A DNA stretch of 64,000 nucleotides from Hirundichthys speculiger (lineage: Eukaryota > Chordata > Actinopteri > Beloniformes > Exocoetidae): contig JAGFBZ010000177.1 in the NCBI GenBank assembly GCA_018398805.1, positions 227,490-291,489 of the forward strand. The letters run 5' to 3'. The translations under genes and the position numbers were made by a program. Within the stretch, counting starts at the first letter, position 1. The number at the start of each line of letters is the position of its first letter. The notes beneath the pieces are model-generated. The model saw only the letters and a list, made by a program, of their open reading frames with translations, was not told where the DNA came from and did no database searches. Positions 42,921 to 54,023 of this stretch are shown one piece after another.

Positions 42921-44653
42921 TCCAGCTCTCACACAGCTGCATATCACTTTACGCCACTGTGTCATGTAACAATACATTCAGTTTTGCATGTTTTGCATGT
43001 TTTGTACAGCGAACATCACAGCAGAGATGACTGTGAAACCAAAGAAAGTAATGAGAGAGGATGTGAGGAAGAGAAAACGAGAGAGTGATCGAGCTAAAGA
43101 CCCAACAAGAGTAAACCTAAGGCAGGTTTTCACTCTGTAGCGAGAACTAAGTGAGACGACAGGATACCAGCTGGATGCAGATCTCTCCTTTTTGTTGTTG
43201 GATAAGTACGTTGGCCTAAAAACATAGAAACTGGTCTTTGATCTGGTGTTTTTATGATTTCTTTAGGCACAGCTGACAGATCAGAGCTGGTGACTTCATT
43301 TACCTCCCTGCTCGTGTTGACCGTCTCGTAAACACGTTCCGCTGTAGAACGACGACCGTCGTTAAAACCTACTTCGCCCAGACGCTTGTAGGGGGGAATG
43401 AAAATCTCAAAAGTGAAAAGTTTCTCTGAGAGGTTTGAAAGTTTAGATCTGTTAATGAAGACTGGATAAGAAGAACTGGGTAAAACAACTGTGAGGTTCA
43501 TCTGTAGCTTTTCTGACGGCTACTTTGAAAGCCTCTTTTCCACGTGCCATGATGCGCCATGTTGCAAAGTGTGCAGAACAAACCCACTTTATTTTTCAGT
43601 CACGGTGGACTTTTACATTTGGCCTGGCTTCGTTCATGCCGATCCATGATGTTAATTAATATGACTTGTCTTTTGTTCAGACAGGTGCCATTCCCAATAA
43701 TTACAGGGTCACGAAGGGGGCGAATTATCTAGAGAGAAATTGTTAGTTTAGATAAGTACTAGGTCGCCGTGAGGCTGTTCCAAATGTATGAGTCACCCAA
43801 AGGAAATACTTTCTAGACAGCAATAAAGAAAGGTTTACTTCAGAGTGCCAACCAAATAGGTTATAAATGCACTTACCCAGCAACCACCTGACATGCAATA
43901 TTAATAAATGACAGTCAGAGGTGCACAAGCCCATCAGCTTTTGCGCGATGGAGATTTCAGTTAAGTGAAGTCGAATGTAGAGCTGGAATACTGCACATGA
44001 GCCTCACCCCTGGGATCTCAGAGTAGAGAAGCTCCTTCCCAGAAGAGAGACCAGCCGACGATGAACCAGCGTCTCATCATAGGAGGGAAGTCTTTACCTG
44101 AAGCAGGTGCTGCTTGGGTTTGGAGATTAAAAATGTTTTACGAATACAAGTATGTTAAATTACTGGACATGCAGCTTCAGGTCAGATGGTGCATAAGCCG
44201 GTTTAGTACTGGCATCTCAAAGCAGCCTTAAATGATCATTTCTGCTGCCTGTAAATGATCACAAATCACGAGGATGAACTTCTTAGATCACTTCGATTCA
44301 CAAATCACTCGGAGCAACAACAACTGCAGCATAAAGTTCCTAAATGCCAAGAAACTGGGATACGAGATCAAATAAGAGGTCAAATATCTGCAAACCACTC
44401 ATGATCAAAGAACCCTTCAAAACCAAACTGACAGGGTTAAATTCAAGACCTGGAATCCTCAGGGAAACGAGGACGGCCGCAGGATCCCAGAACTGCAGTT
44501 CCCAGAGTCCCGAGAGGCATGACATCATCAGTGAGTTGTTAGTTAGGCCCGTCAGTGAAAATACCATACTCCTAGTAGTACATAAGTGTGTTTCTTTAGA
44601 TATTATACAGTAATCTTTACATACCAAACATCTGGAGCCGTCAGGAAAATACC
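42921..44653. other. No recognised gene
   Basis: The minus frame 43130-43501 (123 codons) and the opposed pair 44340-44675 (-) / 44344-44613 (+) are not recognised. No repeat family was identified. Confidence 0.45.
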
Positions 44654-45304
44654 CAGTGTTGGGGTAGTTACTCAAAAAGGTAATCCATTACACATTACTA
44701 GTTACTTTTAAAAAAAGTAATCCCTTACTTTACTTAGTTACTCGCTGCTGAAAGTAACTAGTTACATTACTAGTTACACTACTTTTGGATTACTCCGCAA
44801 TATCACCGGAGCTGCACCTAACTTGATTGCCAATGAACAACATATAGTTAGAACTTTATTACTGCAGTGCCCAGATCAGCACAAATGTGTATTCTAATGA
44901 GGAAGACATACACAAGATCTCTTTTATGCACAAAGCTGGAAAAAATGACAGGAACATTTGCCAAAAAAGGCTACAAGACTTGCTGTATGCAAAATGTTTC
45001 AAAATAAAATTGGGATTAAAGCTTTCACTCTAATCTTAATTCACTCAGTAAATGTCTGTTTATACTTCCATGACGTAAGCATCAGCAAACTGAATTTCTT
45101 TACAACATAACTTAAGTCGTCCTTCCAACCACCCAGTACAAACAAAGTTTGTTTAAATTATATGATTAAATAAAATAAGACAATGGCTCTCATCACAATA
45201 TCAGACAATGAATGAGACTTCAAAGGAAAATAACTTAACACTACATATGAAATGTAATTTGTAATTATGTGAACTATAGCTTTACAGTAGATTTTTTCTT
45301 CATC

Positions 45305-45802
45305 CTACTCGACATTCTCATCAAAGAAATGGTTATACCTCAGCAGGAGGAGTCTCTCAAACCGTTTGTCAGACAACCTGTTCCTCTTCGGAGTCAGTAC
45401 CAGGCTGCCAAGGCTAAAGAGCCTCTCAACCGGTGCACTAGAGGGTGTGGCTGTGTTGTACTTCAGTGATAAAGTCTTTATTGTGGGGAAACGGTGCAGG
45501 ATCTCCATCTCTGACCCCGACTGCAAATAGTCAATGACTTCAGTTTCATGGTTGTAGGGGGCTAGATCCTCCTCATCAAAGTCAAAAAAGTCATTCTTAC
45601 TTGTGCTGGAGGTGGGTGTCTGAGGCCTATGTACAACCTGCTTGTCGGGGGGGTAAGCACGGCATTCAGTGATCAGCAATGTCTTTAAGGCATCTCTCCT
45701 CTCTTCTTCTTTCAGCCACCGCATTTTAAACCTTGGTAGTGTGACAGCAGCAAGGAGAGCATCTTTGCTGTCCAGCACCAGCTCAAATCGTTTCTTGATG
45801 GC
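45305..45802 (-). pseudogene. hAT transposase last exon with C-terminal dimerisation domain
   Basis: The exon follows a clear acceptor (TTTGCAG ending at 45803) and runs 165 codons to a stop at 45305. Its end shows the hAT dimerisation signature: FPTIKTLSLKYN, SAPVERLFSLGSLVL and NRLSDKRFERLLLLRYN. This domain mediates multimer formation and completes the transposase core. The exon is in frame (phase 0) with the preceding exon across the intron 45803-46199. The exon itself is intact, but the gene is not functional because the N-terminal half is missing. Confidence 0.85.
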
Positions 45803-46199
45803 CTGCAAATGCGATATGGAAAGATTTGATGAGCTTGGCTGTGTACAGTATAATTTGCAGTGCATAGTATTAGATTTAGCTTCTCAGCTGTAGTTGCCAT
45901 GTGAGTAAATGAGGGATTGTGACATCTGTGGATTCACTTAAAAAGTTTAAAAATAATTATGAATTGACATTTTACGGTGCTTCATGTAGTGTACATTCAC
46001 TTATTAGATTTTTTATATGTATGTGATGACCACATGAATGGTCTTTTTATTTATTCTATCATCTTAATAATTAGCTGTTAGTTAACTCTGATGCAATTAC
46101 TTTAAATTTGTGCTGTCCCTGTAAAAAAAATAAACAAATTAAAAATTCATAAAATAATGCTTTTGACTTTCAAATTCAAGATTATTAAAACATACATAC
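45803..46199 (-). other. Intron of the hAT transposase gene
   Basis: The donor CAG|GTATGTATG at 46199 and the acceptor TTTGCAG|GCC at 45803 bound 397 AT-rich bases. Both flanking exons join in phase 0. The splice sites look functional. Confidence 0.8.
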
Positions 46200-46490
46200 C
46201 TGTACTATGGCATTAGGCAGGCCTGCTGTCATCTGGGAGAGCCCATCTTGCAGTGCCAGTGTCCTTGACATCAGAATCTCCAGTGTTGGCAGGAGACTGC
46301 CATAATAGCAGTTATCTTCACCTTGTAATATGTCCAAAGCCACTGTGAGTGGTTTCATGACTGTGCAGTATTCCTTAAGGAACTGATATTCCCGTTCAGT
46401 GAAGGCTTTCATTTCTAGTCGACTGCAGAGAGTGTTCAACTCTGAGATGGGAATGTCAATGATGCGGGACAGGGCACCACAACAAATTCG
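46200..46490 (-). pseudogene. hAT transposase middle exon, 5'-truncated by internal deletion
   Basis: The minus frame contains ISELNTLCSRLEMKAFT, EYQFLKEYCTVMKPLTVALD and LQGEDNCYYGSLLPTL, the region before the C-terminal domain in ZBED/hAT transposases (the TVMKPLTxALDxLQGE block is characteristic). It ends at the donor at 46199. At its 5' side, sequence similarity stops at about 46485-46490, where it meets the start of the transposase gene in another phase. The first catalytic Asp region should lie in the deleted part. Confidence 0.8.
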
Positions 46491-46546
46491 AAGTAGTGCG
46501 CGTATCTCCACCCGTCAAAAGACGTCCTGAGCGGCTCTGCCATCAT
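46484..46546 (-). pseudogene. hAT transposase N-terminal start (BED-finger beginning)
   Basis: A Met at 46546 (with a second at 46543) begins a short segment (AEPLRTSFDGWRYAHYFEF) that resembles the beginning of BED-finger transposases of fish hAT elements. It is cut off before the zinc-binding Cys/His residues and is out of phase with the middle exon. This supports an internal deletion that fused the first ~20 codons to the middle of the gene. The family link is by recognition only. Confidence 0.55.
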
Positions 46547-46712
46547 TTCTTCTCCACCTTCATGAAATCGCGCTTCCGTCTCTAGGTCACGTAAAATCAC
46601 GTTGCTGAGGTCAGACAAGCGTTGCGCAGCCCGTGAACGTGCATGAAATGGGATATTTGATTTTTTTTTTTCTGTCCTCCCGCCGCTCTGCATATAGCTG
46701 AACATCTTAAAG

Positions 46713-46928
46713 CAGGGGTGTCCAAACTCGGTCCTCGAGGGCCGCTGTCCTGGATGTCTTAGAGGTTTTCCTGACACAACACACCTGATTCTAATGAATG
46801 AATCATAATCAGCTTGTCATCCAGGTCTGCACAAGTCAGTTAATGACCCATTCATTTGAATCAGGTGCGCTGAAGCAGGGAAACAAAGACAGACAGCGGA
46901 CCTCGAGGACTGGAGCTGGACACCCCTG
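46713..46928. mobile_element. hAT-type MITE nested in the hAT transposon, 216 bp
   Basis: The ends CAGGGGTGTCCAAACTCGGT and the complement CAGGGGTGTCCAGCTCCAGT form a long inverted repeat extending into CCTCGAGG on both sides. The flanks TCTTAAAG (46705-46712) and GTTTAAAG (46929-46936) match 6 of 8. It shares inner motifs with the element at 23800-24002. Confidence 0.9.
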
Positions 46929-47094
46929 GTTTAAAGTAACTAAAGTAACACATTTTTTTTTGTCTAAGAGTAACTGTAATGTGATTACACAAATTACAAC
47001 TGTAACGCGGTACATTACTGCGTTACTGGCGAATGTAATCCCGTTACAGTAACGCGTTACTTTGTACCGCGTTACACCCAACACTGAAAATACT

Positions 47095-47859
47095 TATATG
47101 ATCTACAAGAGCAAAGAACGGGCTGACGTCACCACGGTGATGGGAAGCCTGGCAGCAAGGAGCAAACTGTAACCCTTAATGCTAACGCAACATGTCCTCC
47201 CACAGCTCAAGTGGGAAACCATCTTATTTTAACTACGTCATCTATTCCTTTATCCATGTTTGCTGCCTTTCCTTTTTCACATTCTGAACAAACCGTCGTT
47301 CCTTCTCTCGCTCCATCATCAAATAAACAACTCATGCTCTGTGTGTGGTTCCACCTCATTCCCCACATGGGCTCTGCTAACGGAGGTGGTGAACTGCACT
47401 CCTGTCTTTGGTTATTTATAATATTGGTGATATTTGCAGCAGTAGTAATGTGCATTTAAGTACTCAGCTGTATTCAGATATGCTCAGTATGATCCAGTAT
47501 ATGGATGTGGGACGACTCTGATGTCCACTGAAGTGGTTAATGTGCAGCTAAACCATCAGAACCCATGGAGATGGTAGAAAATGGCTTTTGAACAGCTGTC
47601 CTGTGTCGTGATCACCGTGCATGAAAGGGACAGTGCTGTGCAGAGAGCAGCAGACCATCTGATCCCACAAAACAGCAGGAAAAAAGCCACAGAAAACAAG
47701 CAGCCACCATCAGGTAGAAAGGAAGTGTTGCACGATTTCTTCCTTCTTTGTTTTGGCTCCTAATAAATAAAACACTGCCATATTTGACTTGGATGACATG
47801 CTATGTTTCAGTCCTGCATGTCTTAAACTAGAGTCCTGCTAAAAGAAACTCAACAGACA
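47095..47859. other. No recognised gene
   Basis: The opposed frames 47207-47455 (-) and 47211-47459 (+) cover the same bases; neither is recognised. Confidence 0.5.
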
Positions 47860-47975
47860 GCAATGAAAGAGAAAGTATGTGAACCCTTGGAATGACATCC
47901 CAGCAGTAAGGTATGGTGGAGGGAGCATCATGATCTGGGCTCGCTGTGCTGCCTCTGCTGCACATGATTAATTAA
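47860..47975 (+). pseudogene. Tc1/mariner transposase scrap
   Basis: TATGGTGGAGGGAGCATCAT, GATCTGGGCTCGCTGTGCTG and CCTCTGCTGC match the GGGSIMIWGCF... region of Tc1-like transposases as I remember it. The remainder of the gene is not recognisable here. Confidence 0.5.
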
Positions 47976-49269
47976 TTATCAAAACCTCCACCTGGGGATA
48001 ATGTTTCCTCCAGAGTGTTATTGTGACTGAGTTAAAGATCAGAATACATTTTATGGTGAATTGAAGCAGACCTTTTCCTCGTCACTGAACGTGCATGTGG
48101 CGACACGTTACAAAGCAGGAAAGTCAAACATTTAATTTCAATTCAATTTTAAGAAGTTTGACATGCAGGAACAAAGGTCCGTTTGAATAAATATGCGGCA
48201 GAAGTCCAAAAGTGAACAAACACAAGAAGATTCACAAGAGAGGACAGCGGTGCACCTTCACTTCATGACTCTGACTGACCTGAACGGTGCTGCATGACGT
48301 GCACATAATCAGAAAACCTCCAGGTTTCCAGTTTTCTTGTCTTTAGCTGTATTTTTTATTTTTTCTCAGGTATGTCTAACTTCACTGCCTCTATGCCATT
48401 TGAACCTTCTATTCACCCTTCTGTTCATTGCTCCTTTTGTTCATCGTCGTTTCCAAGTAAACGCTGATTAAATGAAAAGTAAGTGAAAAACAAAAAGAAG
48501 TCGTTGGAGTTCGCCTCACTGTTGCCTGGCAACAGTAGCTGTAAAGTACAGGAGGTAGAGCTGCGGTTCATGATTTTTAAACAGAAAAGCAAACAGTCAC
48601 TTGGTGAAACAGTTGGACGTGAAAGTTTCTTTTTCTTATCGGAGTCGTGACTCAACGTCTCTGGTTGTCAGCGCTCGCTCCATCCACACCCTTGACAGTG
48701 ATCTCCCAGCATGCACTGCTCTTCCTCCAGCAGCGTTTCAGGTGAATTTCTCTGTTTTGTCCACATCCACAGCTGAACCAACATTCGCTGCGTGTCCTCC
48801 CTCCGTCAGACCAGGCAGCAATGTGTTTTTCTTTTTATTCGCGGTGTCAGGAAACTTGAACTCTCTACCGCGGTACCGTCATGTGACCCTGGACGAACAA
48901 GGACACGACACTCGTTGAAGCACGTCATTACTCTTTGAGGACGAACCGAGACAGGATGTAGAAACAGCGTTTGATCATTCGAGTCTCTCACTGCTGCCAG
49001 AGGAGTTAAGAGGCAACGACACACTTGATGAACGGATCATCAGCAAACGTGAACGACGTCGTAACATCAGGTTGGTTTGATGATCTGCAGCGTTCAGCCG
49101 CATGTTGACACAAGGCCAAGGAGGAAAGACATCAGCAATGAAGTGACAGAAGCAACTAGTCAAAACCAAGTATCTTAAAACTGTTAAAAAGCCATTTCCA
49201 AACAATTGAAAGTCAGTCACTCTGCAATAAGAGACATTTTTCATTCTTCACAAGTTGAAAACATTCAAG
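47976..49269. other. No recognised gene
   Basis: The short frames at 48425-49244 on both strands overlap and are unrecognised. Confidence 0.5.
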
Positions 49270-50275
49270 GCAGCTGCAAAAACCCAGGAGTGAATCCCAC
49301 CATTGTCAGACTGCGAAACACTCACTGTCACAAAAAAACCCAAGAGCTACATCTCTACTGAATGTCTATGACAATGCCATTAGTAAAAGACTGAACAAGT
49401 AGAGTTTGTCTGAAAAGGTTACCAGGAACAAGGCTCTTCTCTCTCAAAAGAACATGGCTGCACAGCTTCAGCTCCTCTTCAGACGCACAAGAAAGGAAAA
49501 ATAGGTGAACCCAGCACAGGAGATCATCAAGGACGGAGATCATTTAAATGGACTCAAGGTCCATTTAGAAGAAAACAACCAAGAGACAGCACAAACAGGA
49601 CAAACATGACCGCTCATTTCTGCTTATTTTGACTAATTTCTGGCATACGTTTGATAAAACGTGGTTTAGAGACCAGATAGAGTGGCTTAGAGTCACGTAG
49701 CGTGAACCCCACAGCAGCTTCAAGGCTCCTGATTACAAGACAGCAGGTCTGAACAGCACTGGGATCTGCCGGCACTGAGGGGTGTATCACTGAAGGCACC
49801 ATCAGGTTGCAAAATTGCATCTGAACAAATCTCAGGGTTTTTGGAATTGATAAAAGTGACCAATGAACACCACGTGTGGAGAAATCCAAGCACAACATCC
49901 CATTCCAACTGTCAAGCATGGTGGCGGAAGTGTGATAATTTAGGACCTGTACGCACGTTGAGTTGACCACGAACTCCTCTGTACAAAAGAGTATTCTAGG
50001 GTCAAATGTGAAGCCGCCTGGCTGACAGATGAAACTTCATATATCAGGACAGAAATCTCAAACACACCATGAAATCTAGAACGGAAGGACTGAAAAAGAA
50101 CCAGTGTGATGCAATGGTCCAGAGTAGTCGAGATTCAGACCTCAACCTGACTGAGGAGCTGTGGTGGGACCTGAAGAAAGCTGAACAAATATCTGCAAAC
50201 CTCAGTGACCTGAAACAACGTTGTAGAGAGAGAGGGCCAGAATTCCTCCACAAGCACGTGGTCCAGCTCCTGCTC
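49270..50275 (+). pseudogene. Tc1/mariner transposase relic, heavily degraded
   Basis: Scattered matches run in order on the plus strand. CCCAAGAGCTACATCT (about 49340) and AAAAGAACATGGCTGCAC (about 49446) are the DNA-binding/linker part. CATGGTGGCGGAAGTGTGAT (about 49917) is the HGGGS region. TCAGACCTCAACCTGACTGA, GTGGGACCTGAAGAAAGCTG and CTGAAACAACGTTGTAGAGA (50134-50230) form the PDLNPIENLW-type C-terminal block. The stretch at 49600-49850 does not fit and may be an insertion. All frames are broken. Confidence 0.55.
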
Positions 50276-50294
50276 AAGGTTTCTTCCTTTTGAA

Positions 50295-51760
50295 GGGGAG
50301 TTTTTCCTTGTCTCTGTTTGGCTTTAAGGTTTTTCTCCTCCTAGGGGAGTTTTTCCTTGCCTCTTTTTGGCTTTGTTTTTCTCCTGCTAGGGGAGTTTTT
50401 CCTTGCCTCTGTTTGGCTTTATGGTTTTTCTCCCGCTAGGGGAATTTTTTCCTGCCTCTTTTTGGCTCTAAGGTTTTTCTCCTGCTAGGGGAGTTTTTCC
50501 TTGCCTCTGTTTGGCTTTATGGTTTTTCTCCCGCTAGGGGAATTTTTTCCTGCCTCTTTTTGGCTCTAAGGTTTTTCTCCTGCTAGGGGAGTTTTTCCTT
50601 GCCTCTGTTTGGCTTTATGGTTTTTCTCCCGCTAGGGGAATTTTTTCCTGCCTCTGTTTGGCTTTAAGGCTTTTCTCCTGCTAGGGGAGTTTTTCCTTGC
50701 CTCTATTTGGTTTTAGGTTTTTCTCCTGCTATAGGAGTTTTTCCTTGCCTCTATTTGGTTTTAAGGTTTTTCTCCCACTAGGGGAGTTTTTCCTTGCCTC
50801 TGTTTGGCTTTAAGGCTTTTCTCCCGCTAGGGGAGTTTTTCCTTGCCTCTATTTGGTTTTAGGTTTTTCTCCCGCTATAGGAGTTTTTCCTTGCCTCTGT
50901 TTGGCTTTAAGGTTTTTCTCCCGCTAGGGGAGTTTTTCCTTGCCTCTTTTTGGCTTTAAGGCTTTTCTCCTGCTAGGGGAGTTTTTCCTTGCCTTCTATT
51001 TGGTTTTAGGTTTTTCTCCCGCTATAGGAGTTTTTCCTTGCCTCTGTTTGGCTTTAAGGCTTTTCTCCCGCTAGGGGAGTTTTTCCTTGCCTCTATTTGG
51101 TTTTAGGTTTTTCTCCCGCTATAGGAGTTTTTCCTTGCCTCTGTTTGGCTTTAAGGTTTTTCTCCCGCTAGGGGAGTTTTTCCTTGCCTCTTTTTGGCTT
51201 TAAGGCTTTTCTCCTGCTAGGGGAGTTTTTCCTTGCCTCTATTTGGTTTTAGGTTTTTCTCCCGCTATAGGAGTTTTTCCTTGCCTCTGTTTGGCTTTAA
51301 GGCTTTTCTCCCGCTAGGGGAGTTTTTCCTTGCCTCTGTTTGGCTTTAAGGCTTTTCTCCTGCTAGGGGAGTTTTTCCTTGCCTCTGTTTGGCATTAAGG
51401 CATTTCTCCTGCTAGGGGAATTTTTCCTTGCCTCTGTTTGGCTTTAAGGCTTTTCTCCCGCTAGGGGAGTTTTTCCTTGCCTCTGTTTGGCTTTAAGGCT
51501 TTTCTCCTGCTAGGGGAGTTTTTCCTTGCCTCTGTTTGGCATTTAGGCATTTCTCCTGCTAGGGGAATTTTTCCTTGCCTCTGTTTGGCTTTAAGGCTTT
51601 TCTCCCGCTAGGGGAGTTTTTCCTTGCCTCTGTTTGGCTTTAAGGCTTTTCTCCTGCTAGGGGAGTTTTTCCTTGCCTCTGTTTGGCATTTAGGCATTTC
51701 TCCTGCAAGGGAATTTTTCCTTGCCTCAATTTGGCTTTAAGGCTTTTCTCCCGCTGGAGT
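50295..51760 (+). repeat. 49-bp minisatellite, about 30 copies, with higher-order structure
   Basis: The unit is GGGGAGTTTTTCCTTGCCTC, TGTTTGGCTTTAAGG, CTTTTCTCCTGCTA. Variants recur in a regular order. GCTTTATGG repeats every 98 bases (50416, 50514, 50612) and GGCATT every 147 bases (51391, 51538, 51685), so dimers and trimers of the unit were themselves amplified. The first unit is preceded by TTTCTTCCTTTTGAA, and the array is followed by a T-run and a LINE tail. The unit is therefore derived from a LINE 3' untranslated sequence. Confidence 0.95.
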
Positions 51761-51955
51761 TTTTTTTTTTTTTTTTTTTTTTACTTGCCACTGTTTTCTG
51801 AATTAGGATTTATAGGATTTATTAATATTACTCATAGTTAATAATATTTACTCGGGGGTCAAGATCTGATTCTCTGAAAAGCACTTGAGGCTATTTGTAT
51901 TGTAATAGATATCATACAAATAAAGTTGAATTGAACTGAATTAAATTGAACGTGA
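51761..51955 (+). mobile_element. LINE 3' tail with (TTGAA)n-type end
   Basis: After a T-run, the segment GCACTTGAGGCTATTTGTATTG, ACAAATAAAGTTGAATTGAA and ACTGAATTAAATTGAA (51918-51950) is the recognisable 3' end of a common teleost LINE family (Rex1/L2-like tail). Together with TTTCTTCCTTTTGAA before the array, it shows the minisatellite sits inside the 3' region of a LINE on the plus strand. Confidence 0.65.
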
Positions 51956-52286
51956 ACGTGAGAGAGCGATGACATCAAACAGAAAACCAGTCCTGATTTT
52001 ACTGTAGTTACTGTACTATTTCTGCATTTTGTCTCAGGTTTTGTTAAATAAATAATGATATGATGTAATATGTCATGGAGTTTTGTTCATCTAAGGTTGA
52101 AATAACCTAATTTTAAAACTTAGTAAGAACTAGATTTGTTAGTCTCAATTATTTGAACTAAAAAAGGATATGAAAGAGATTGCATTATTTTCCTTATGGC
52201 TGTAGATGCTGATCAGCACGGGGATTCAGAATCTATTTTTTAAAATTTGGCCTTGGTAAATGGTAAATGGACTGTATTTACAGCAT
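51956..52286. other. No recognised gene
   Basis: The sequence is AT-rich with no exon or repeat recognised. A TGGTAAATGG doublet lies at about 52254-52270. Confidence 0.5.
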
Positions 52287-52652
52287 TCAGTTCCTTTCTA
52301 GTTTTAGTTGACCACACACAATCAGACAGTGAAGAAACCACTGGACGCCATGTGGGGAACCAGTGTGTTGTCTCGAATCTTTGTGCTTTCCTGTCATGAC
52401 TTTAATCAACCAGCCTTTATTTGTACAGTTCATGTCACAAGTGACATAGCGCTGTTTTGTGCCAACAGCTGTTCTGAATAGGTAGGTTTTTAGTTTAGCT
52501 TTGAACAGAAGCAGCTCAGTGATGGTGTTCCAGAGCTGGTGACCTGAAATGAACCGTTTGCTGTTTGCCTCTAACAGACGTTGGCCAGCTAAATGCAGAG
52601 CTCTGCTGGGCAGGCGAAAACATAAAACATTGCTAATTTCACTAAAAAACAA
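52287..52652 (-). pseudogene. LINE reverse transcriptase C-terminal scrap
   Basis: The minus translation shows SGHQLWNTITELLLFKAKL followed by KTYLFRTAV, the 'LWN-LP ... FK--LKTYLFR' terminal signature of L2/CR1-group LINE proteins. The first ~40 residues of the frame match less well, and the authentic stop is not clear. There is no catalytic motif. Confidence 0.65.
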
Positions 52653-53689
52653 TCATAAAAAGCTTAAGATGAATTCTGATCTGTACTGGGAACCAGTGGA
52701 GGAAGCACAGGACAGGACAATGTTGTATGTATCATCCCTGTTAAATAAACAAAAATAAATAAATAAACACAGTTCATCTTTGAGTCTCGTTCAGACAGAA
52801 AAAACTCCTCGGTTGATGTCATCTAAACATCTGCGGATGGATTCCAGCGCGCACTGGACAAAAATGAAGGCTTTTCAATGTAAAATAACTAACCATGACG
52901 GCGGCGCGTATGAGGGGAACGAACAGAAAACGGATCGTCCGTGGCCCACCGGAGGTTAAATTGGTGAGGAGGAGGAGGAGGAGAAGACGTCATCCATCCT
53001 GACAGGGGACCTCCTCCTGGACAGGAGGAGATGGATAACCGATACGAACCAGGAAAACCAATCAGTGCTCTTAATTGCTGTGTAATTAACAGATGTGCTA
53101 TATTTTGCAGCCTTTTTCTCTGAACGAACACCTGCTGCATGCGTGTCTGCGCCTGTTGAAGAGTGATGATGAATTCTCAGAAGACGTCTGACGAGTTACC
53201 GTTTAGATCACACATGTGTTTCACTTAAATGTGTTCATTACTGATCACTACCTGACTTTGTTGGCTTGTTTAAATAAAGACATTTACAAAACAACACCAA
53301 AGCAGTTTTCTTTTAAGCTGCTTCTGTTCAGCTTTTACAGAAATGTTAAAGGACCATCTTACTGCTGCTACAGGATTTAAAGGAGTGAACTGCAGCCAGG
53401 TGCTCCTGAAGAACTAATCAGGTGTGCTGACGTCTAGAAAAGCTGAAGTTTTTTGCCCATTTGCTTGTCAGGGTTTGGGCCAAGAGGGAAAGAGTGGAAA
53501 GTGGAAAACTTTAAAGAAACCTGCGAGTCTCCTCAGAAGTGGACATCCAAGCAGATTTACTGCAAGGCTCAGAGAACCAGAGCCACATCTCAGAGCCGTA
53601 CAGGCCTCACTGAGCTTGTTCAACGTCAAAGTCCACGACGGCCCGACTGAACAAACATGGCTTGTTTGGATTAATAAATAAATTGAATT
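52653..53689. other. No recognised gene
   Basis: The minus frame 52889-53140 and the plus frames 53424-53681 and 53453-53650 are unrecognised. A (GGA)n-like run lies at about 52961-52982. Confidence 0.5.
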
Positions 53690-53718
53690 AAAAATGAAGA
53701 GTGCAGATAAAATACCTC

Positions 53719-54015
53719 TCAGTTATCATCTTCACATCTAAACAGAACTCTTTTCAGTCTGAAACTGAACATTGTCAGAGTTGAAGTCTGTCTCACATCT
53801 TCTGGAAGACTGGTCCAGATTTTAGGAGCATAAAACTGAAATGCAGCTTCACCTTGTTTAGTCCTGACTCTGGTCACCAGCAGGAGACCACTACCTGAGG
53901 TTCTCAGAGTCCAGGTTGGTTCATATGGCTCTAACATGACAGAGATGGACTTTGGGGCCATGAAGAGACTTGAACACAAGTAGAGATGTTTTAAAGTCTA
54001 TTCTCTGAGGGACAG
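53719..54015 (-). pseudogene. LINE-2 protein C-terminus
   Basis: The minus translation ends with FQFYAPKIWTSLPEDVRQ, then TLTMFSFRLKRVLFRCEDDN and a stop at 53719. This is the conserved end of LINE-2 ORF2 (a 'WNSLP' block followed by a 'FK--LKT-LF' block). The start of this segment, near 54015, reads into the conserved LPV-type block next to the tandem array. It is a remnant and not expressed as a separate protein. Confidence 0.8.
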
Positions 54016-54023
54016 GAAGCCAG

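Larger units (their letters stand above)
44654..47086 (-). mobile_element. hAT transposon, internally deleted, 2433 bp, with a nested MITE
   Basis: The termini CAGTGTTGGGG (44654) and the complement CAGTGTTGGGT (47086) form the inverted repeat. The 8-bp flanks AAAATACC (44646-44653) and AAAATACT (47087-47094) match 7 of 8. Both ends carry clusters of GTTAC/GTAAC motifs within about 150 bases, typical subterminal binding sites. On the minus strand it keeps a transposase start, then an apparent internal deletion, then a middle exon, an intron and the C-terminal exon. A 216-bp hAT MITE has inserted in its 5' part (46713-46928). Confidence 0.92.
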
